DNA of 64,000 nt from Paenibacillaceae bacterium (lineage in GTDB: Bacteria; Bacillota; Bacilli; Paenibacillales; NBRC-103111). A model generated the notes under the pieces. The model made no database searches. It was not told where the DNA came from and worked only from the letters and a program-made list of their open reading frames with translations. The translations under genes and the position numbers were made by a program. Positions 61,005 through 64,000 of this stretch are shown in pieces; position 1 is the first letter of the stretch, and every line of letters begins with the position of its first letter. The stretch is from contig JAQSYI010000013.1 of the NCBI GenBank assembly GCA_029256185.1, forward strand, positions 186,001 through 250,000, in the 5' to 3' direction.

Positions 61005-64000
61005 ATGAAGCGGAGAATCAGCGCGCTGCTGGTCTGGGTCATGTTGTGGGGGCTGATACTGCCTGCCTTGGCTTCGACCGCTTATGCCAACGAAACTGAT
61101 ATAGGCCAAACCGTTTTTGAAAGCGTTTACGAAAATGTATACAAGGAAGTGAAGCTGACTCCGGCGGCTGATGCCCATATTCAGAGAGGGGCAGGCGGCG
61201 CTAATTTTGGCAGTTCGGAGGTATTGACAGTCAGGTGGGCAAACTCGTCATCGGGAGAAAACCGGAATGCCTATCTGAAGTTTGATCTCTCCGGCTTGGA
61301 TAGACTGGGGGATCATACAATTCTGGGAGCCAAGGTGAGGCTGTATCTGTACGACACCACCGTTTCACCTTATGTGGTAACCAAAAGGGTCGGCAGCAAC
61401 TGGACAGAGGATGCCATTACCTGGAACAGCATGGTTGCGGCAGGCGGCAATGCGGCTGCGGCCGAAGGCAATAACGATGCCAATGCTCCCGATGGGATCA
61501 GACGCAACTTGGATCTTAGAGGGATACTTCCAGCGGGACAGGTTGGAGATTGGATTGAATTCGATCTGAGACAGCAATTTATTACGGATTTCAATGCGGG
61601 GAACCCGGTGTTTACGGTTGAACTCACGGAGCATTCGGTAGCGGCGGGCATTCTTAATTTCTCCTCCCGTGAAGGCGAATTTCCTCCTGAGCTGATTCTG
61701 GATATGGTTGGGCCGGAGCTGGAGTCCGTCTCCATTGCCAGTCCTCCGGATAAAACCGTCTATTCCGTGGGAGAAAGCCTGGATCTTACGGGACTTGTTG
61801 TGAGCGGCCTGTATGCCGACGGAGTTTCGCTTCCGTTGACAGACTACACGGTTAGCGGCTTCGACAGCAGCAATGTGGCGGATAGTCAACTCATAACCGT
61901 TACGGCGGAAGGGAAGACTACCCAATTTCCCGTGAGGATTGTAAAGATTAAGGATACCGAACTGACAGCCGTTGCCGATTCGTTCGTTCTCCAGTCCAAT
62001 CAAACCGGGAATTGGGGAACCGCGAATTATATGACGTTGAAACGGGATAATTATGGGAGCTCAACGAGAAAAATTTATGTGAAATATGATCTGTCCGACG
62101 TAAACGTCACCGATCCTGAGGACGTGATCAGCGCTGTCGTACAGCTGCATCGAAGCGGCGGGCAGGCAGGCGGCGTTGGCGTTCACAGTGTGAGCGACAA
62201 CAGCTGGCAGGAGAGTGAGATCGCCTGGGGCAATGCGCCGGAGCATAGCGTTGCTGCATTGTCTGCCACATCAGTAGGGGCGGAAAACCAATACTATTCG
62301 TTCGATATAACAGACTATGTACAGTCTCAACTGCACGCAGGCGCCCTTTCCTTGGCGTTTGTCGGGCAGGACCATAATGTACAAATTAATTTTGACTCCA
62401 GGGAAGCGGCGGGTTATGAGCCCAAGCTTGTGCTGACGGCCATTGAGCCTGAACTGGAATCCATCGAAATCGTTTCCCCACCGTCCCGGGCGCTGTATTA
62501 TGTGGGACAGGAACTGAATCTGAGCGGCCTGGTCGTCAAAGGCAATTATGAGAACGGCACCTCCTTGCTGCTGACAGACTATGTGGTAAGCGGCTTTGAC
62601 AGCAGCGCTGCGGCGGAGGCGCAGATGATAACGATACAGGCGGGAGGGAAGACAGCCGTCTTTACCGTCGAGATCCAGCAATCGTCGGGAGTCAATCCCC
62701 CGGTGTGGCCTGAAGGAAGTGCTCTGACAGCCAGCGGCACCTCGAAAACCAAAACCTCCTTAAGCTGGACCCCCGCTTTGGATGATACAGAAATATCAGG
62801 ATACAGGCTGTGGTCCGGGGGGAATCTGGCAGCCGAGCTTGACGGTGAAGCATTGAGCTATGCCGTTACGGGACTGGCGCCCGAAACCCACTATACCTTC
62901 CGGATCGAGGCAGGAGACAATGAAGGCAACTGGACAGCGGGACCTGAACTGTCGGTGTATACGATGCCGGCTCCGCCCGCGCTGCCCCAGGCCATCTCTA
63001 TTGCGGGCGGCCAATTTAACATGGAGGATTGGACGGTTAAGGTAAACTCCGACGGCAACGGTGTCTGGCAGATTGTTGACGGCAATCTTGCTCTGACTGG
63101 TTATGCAAGCCAGGGCTCGGAGCCTCTCCGCAATGTTATTGTTTATGAGACTCCGTTTATCGGCGATTTTACATGGACGGGCAAGGTTGCGGTTACCCCT
63201 CGCGGTGACTGGGATGATCTGGCTGTGATCTTCAATTATATCGATGAGAGAAACTACAGCTTCGTGTCCTTGAATAAGAGCAATGATGACAATACGCACG
63301 GAATATTTACCGTAGTGAATAATGCGCTTGCTCAGCTGAAGGATTTCGAGCTTGGCATCATGACTTCCGGCACGGTTCACGATTTGCGGATCGACCGGAC
63401 CGGTTCGCTGATTCAGGTGTTCCTGGATGATGACATTATCGGGCAAGCTGCAGAAAGCCTGAATACAACCGGCCGGTTCGGGTATGGCAGCGCCAATGAC
63501 CGGGTTGCTCTATCCGAGATGAAGGTTTATGGAACGGAGCTGATAGACCTGGAGCCGCCTGCTGCACCTGGCCGGCTGCTGGCGCTAGTACAATCGTCCA
63601 CGGCGATTCGGTTGTCCTGGGAAGCGTCCACGGATGATTCGGGCATCAAGTCATATTCCGTATACAGGGACGGCCAGTTGTTAGGCACCACCAATTTAAC
63701 GGCTTATGTGGATGAAGGACTGTCACCATTTACGGAATATACCTATTATGTGGTGGCTCGGGATGTTGCCGACAAGGATTCGCCGCCCAGTTCAACGGCT
63801 GCCGCAGCTACATTGGAGCAGGATTCCCATGCCTTCCCCTTCAGCCACCGTTCCATTGACGATGCGCTTAAGGAGCCGTTGCTCCAGTACACCCTGGGCA
63901 CGGAGTGGGCCTGGTACAGCAAGCGCAGCAGTGCAGCTCTGATGTATCTGGCGACGGCAGCGCTGTATGATTCGTATTATGCGGGAAGCGACGGGACCTT
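61005..64000 (+). CDS. Very large secreted DNRLRE/Ig/FN3 protein, cut by window end
   Basis: Open from ATG 61005 (SD GGAGGG) to the window end, at least 998 codons. Signal peptide MKRRISALLVWVMLWGLILP...ASTAYA. Then DNRLRE/CBM96-like region (about 50-225), a Big-type Ig-like domain (ESVSIASPPDKTVYSVGESLDLTG, about 240-320), a second DNRLRE-like region and second Ig-like domain (SIEIVSPPSRALYYVGQELNLSG), an FN3 unit, a LamG-like region (GGQFNMEDWTVKVNSDGNG), a further FN3 unit and the start of a new domain at the cut (SIDDALKEPLLQYTLGTEWAWY). This plan is common in polysaccharide lyases and hydrolases. Beside the binding protein and ABC genes, a polysaccharide enzyme is a fair guess; no catalytic motif is yet visible. 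Confidence 0.75.
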   Translation, partial: MKRRISALLVWVMLWGLILPALASTAYANETDIGQTVFESVYENVYKEVKLTPAADAHIQRGAGGANFGSSEVLTVRWANSSSGENRNAYLKFDLSGLDRLGDHTILGAKVRLYLYDTTVSPYVVTKRVGSNWTEDAITWNSMVAAGGNAAAAEGNNDANAPDGIRRNLDLRGILPAGQVGDWIEFDLRQQFITDFNAGNPVFTVELTEHSVAAGILNFSSREGEFPPELILDMVGPELESVSIASPPDKTVYSVGESLDLTGLVVSGLYADGVSLPLTDYTVSGFDSSNVADSQLITVTAEGKTTQFPVRIVKIKDTELTAVADSFVLQSNQTGNWGTANYMTLKRDNYGSSTRKIYVKYDLSDVNVTDPEDVISAVVQLHRSGGQAGGVGVHSVSDNSWQESEIAWGNAPEHSVAALSATSVGAENQYYSFDITDYVQSQLHAGALSLAFVGQDHNVQINFDSREAAGYEPKLVLTAIEPELESIEIVSPPSRALYYVGQELNLSGLVVKGNYENGTSLLLTDYVVSGFDSSAAAEAQMITIQAGGKTAVFTVEIQQSSGVNPPVWPEGSALTASGTSKTKTSLSWTPALDDTEISGYRLWSGGNLAAELDGEALSYAVTGLAPETHYTFRIEAGDNEGNWTAGPELSVYTMPAPPALPQAISIAGGQFNMEDWTVKVNSDGNGVWQIVDGNLALTGYASQGSEPLRNVIVYETPFIGDFTWTGKVAVTPRGDWDDLAVIFNYIDERNYSFVSLNKSNDDNTHGIFTVVNNALAQLKDFELGIMTSGTVHDLRIDRTGSLIQVFLDDDIIGQAAESLNTTGRFGYGSANDRVALSEMKVYGTELIDLEPPAAPGRLLALVQSSTAIRLSWEASTDDSGIKSYSVYRDGQLLGTTNLTAYVDEGLSPFTEYTYYVVARDVADKDSPPSSTAAAATLEQDSHAFPFSHRSIDDALKEPLLQYTLGTEWAWYSKRSSAALMYLATAALYDSYYAGSDGT

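Noticed and set aside
1..64000. CRISPR arrays
   Set aside because: The ~51-bp-pitch arrays superficially suggest repeat-spacer structure, but the repeats are only 15-21 bp palindromes, differ between loci, and no cas genes are present.

Overview
The window looks like chromosomal DNA of a Gram-positive, endospore-forming Firmicute of the Paenibacillus type. This is inferred from gene content: S-layer-homology (SLH) proteins, an Agr-type peptide module, a two-TM AraC regulator placed before an LplB/CarB-type sugar ABC transporter, an Sda-like protein, UvsE, YneF, AggAgg-type ribosome sites with frequent GTG/TTG starts, and moderate-to-high GC. I saw no rRNA, tRNA, CRISPR array or intact transposase gene.

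Layout. 0.4-2.1 kb: a compact Agr-like operon (sensor-like membrane protein, AgrB, a tiny AgrD-like peptide, a stand-alone LytTR protein) with no histidine kinase or receiver. 2.2-9 kb: an Rpn-type nuclease between two copies of the same terminator, a membrane HTH regulator, an Sda-like protein, an oxidoreductase, YneF, FolE, a DUF4085 protein and an acyltransferase. 9.5-13.9 kb: a nitrite/NO cluster on the minus strand (copper nitrite reductase NirK, Crp/Fnr regulator, DUF59 protein, NnrS-like membrane protein, two DUF2249 proteins) with matching TGTGA-N6-TCACA operators at both ends. 14.4-29.3 kb: a DUF2935-superoxide dismutase fusion, IclR, PadR and PchR-like AraC regulators, DedA, an ABC exporter with twin operators, aconitase, a peptidoglycan-type amidase and a degenerate D-Ala-D-Ala-ligase-like protein.

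30-37 kb is visibly more AT-rich and looks like an acquired island: an unrecognised 531-aa protein with three Cys clusters, a lipoprotein, an SLH protein, a phospholipase-D-like protein, a small XRE regulator and an RDD membrane protein. 37.5-54.1 kb returns to normal composition: UvsE, the fixABCX electron-transfer operon with a candidate cre site, a second SLH protein, SuhB, HXXEE protein, TopB, an AbrB-type membrane protein, and KdgK plus Eda, which together convert 2-keto-3-deoxygluconate to pyruvate and glyceraldehyde 3-phosphate. 54.7-64 kb is a carbohydrate locus: AraC regulator, two permeases, a solute-binding lipoprotein and a very large secreted DNRLRE/Ig/FN3 protein cut by the window end. 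With kdgK-eda next door, uptake of a uronate-containing oligosaccharide is a reasonable inference.

The intergenic DNA is unusually rich in repeats: arrays of short palindromes recurring about every 51 bp with different palindromes at different loci; a roughly 80-bp structured repeat in four full copies and one inverted partial copy, with compensatory changes in its inner stem; a 91-bp palindromic element in two copies; a 158-bp MITE with CTAG duplications; and tandem repeats abutting genes. Shared 19-bp operators before the IclR gene and before acnA suggest one regulator for both.
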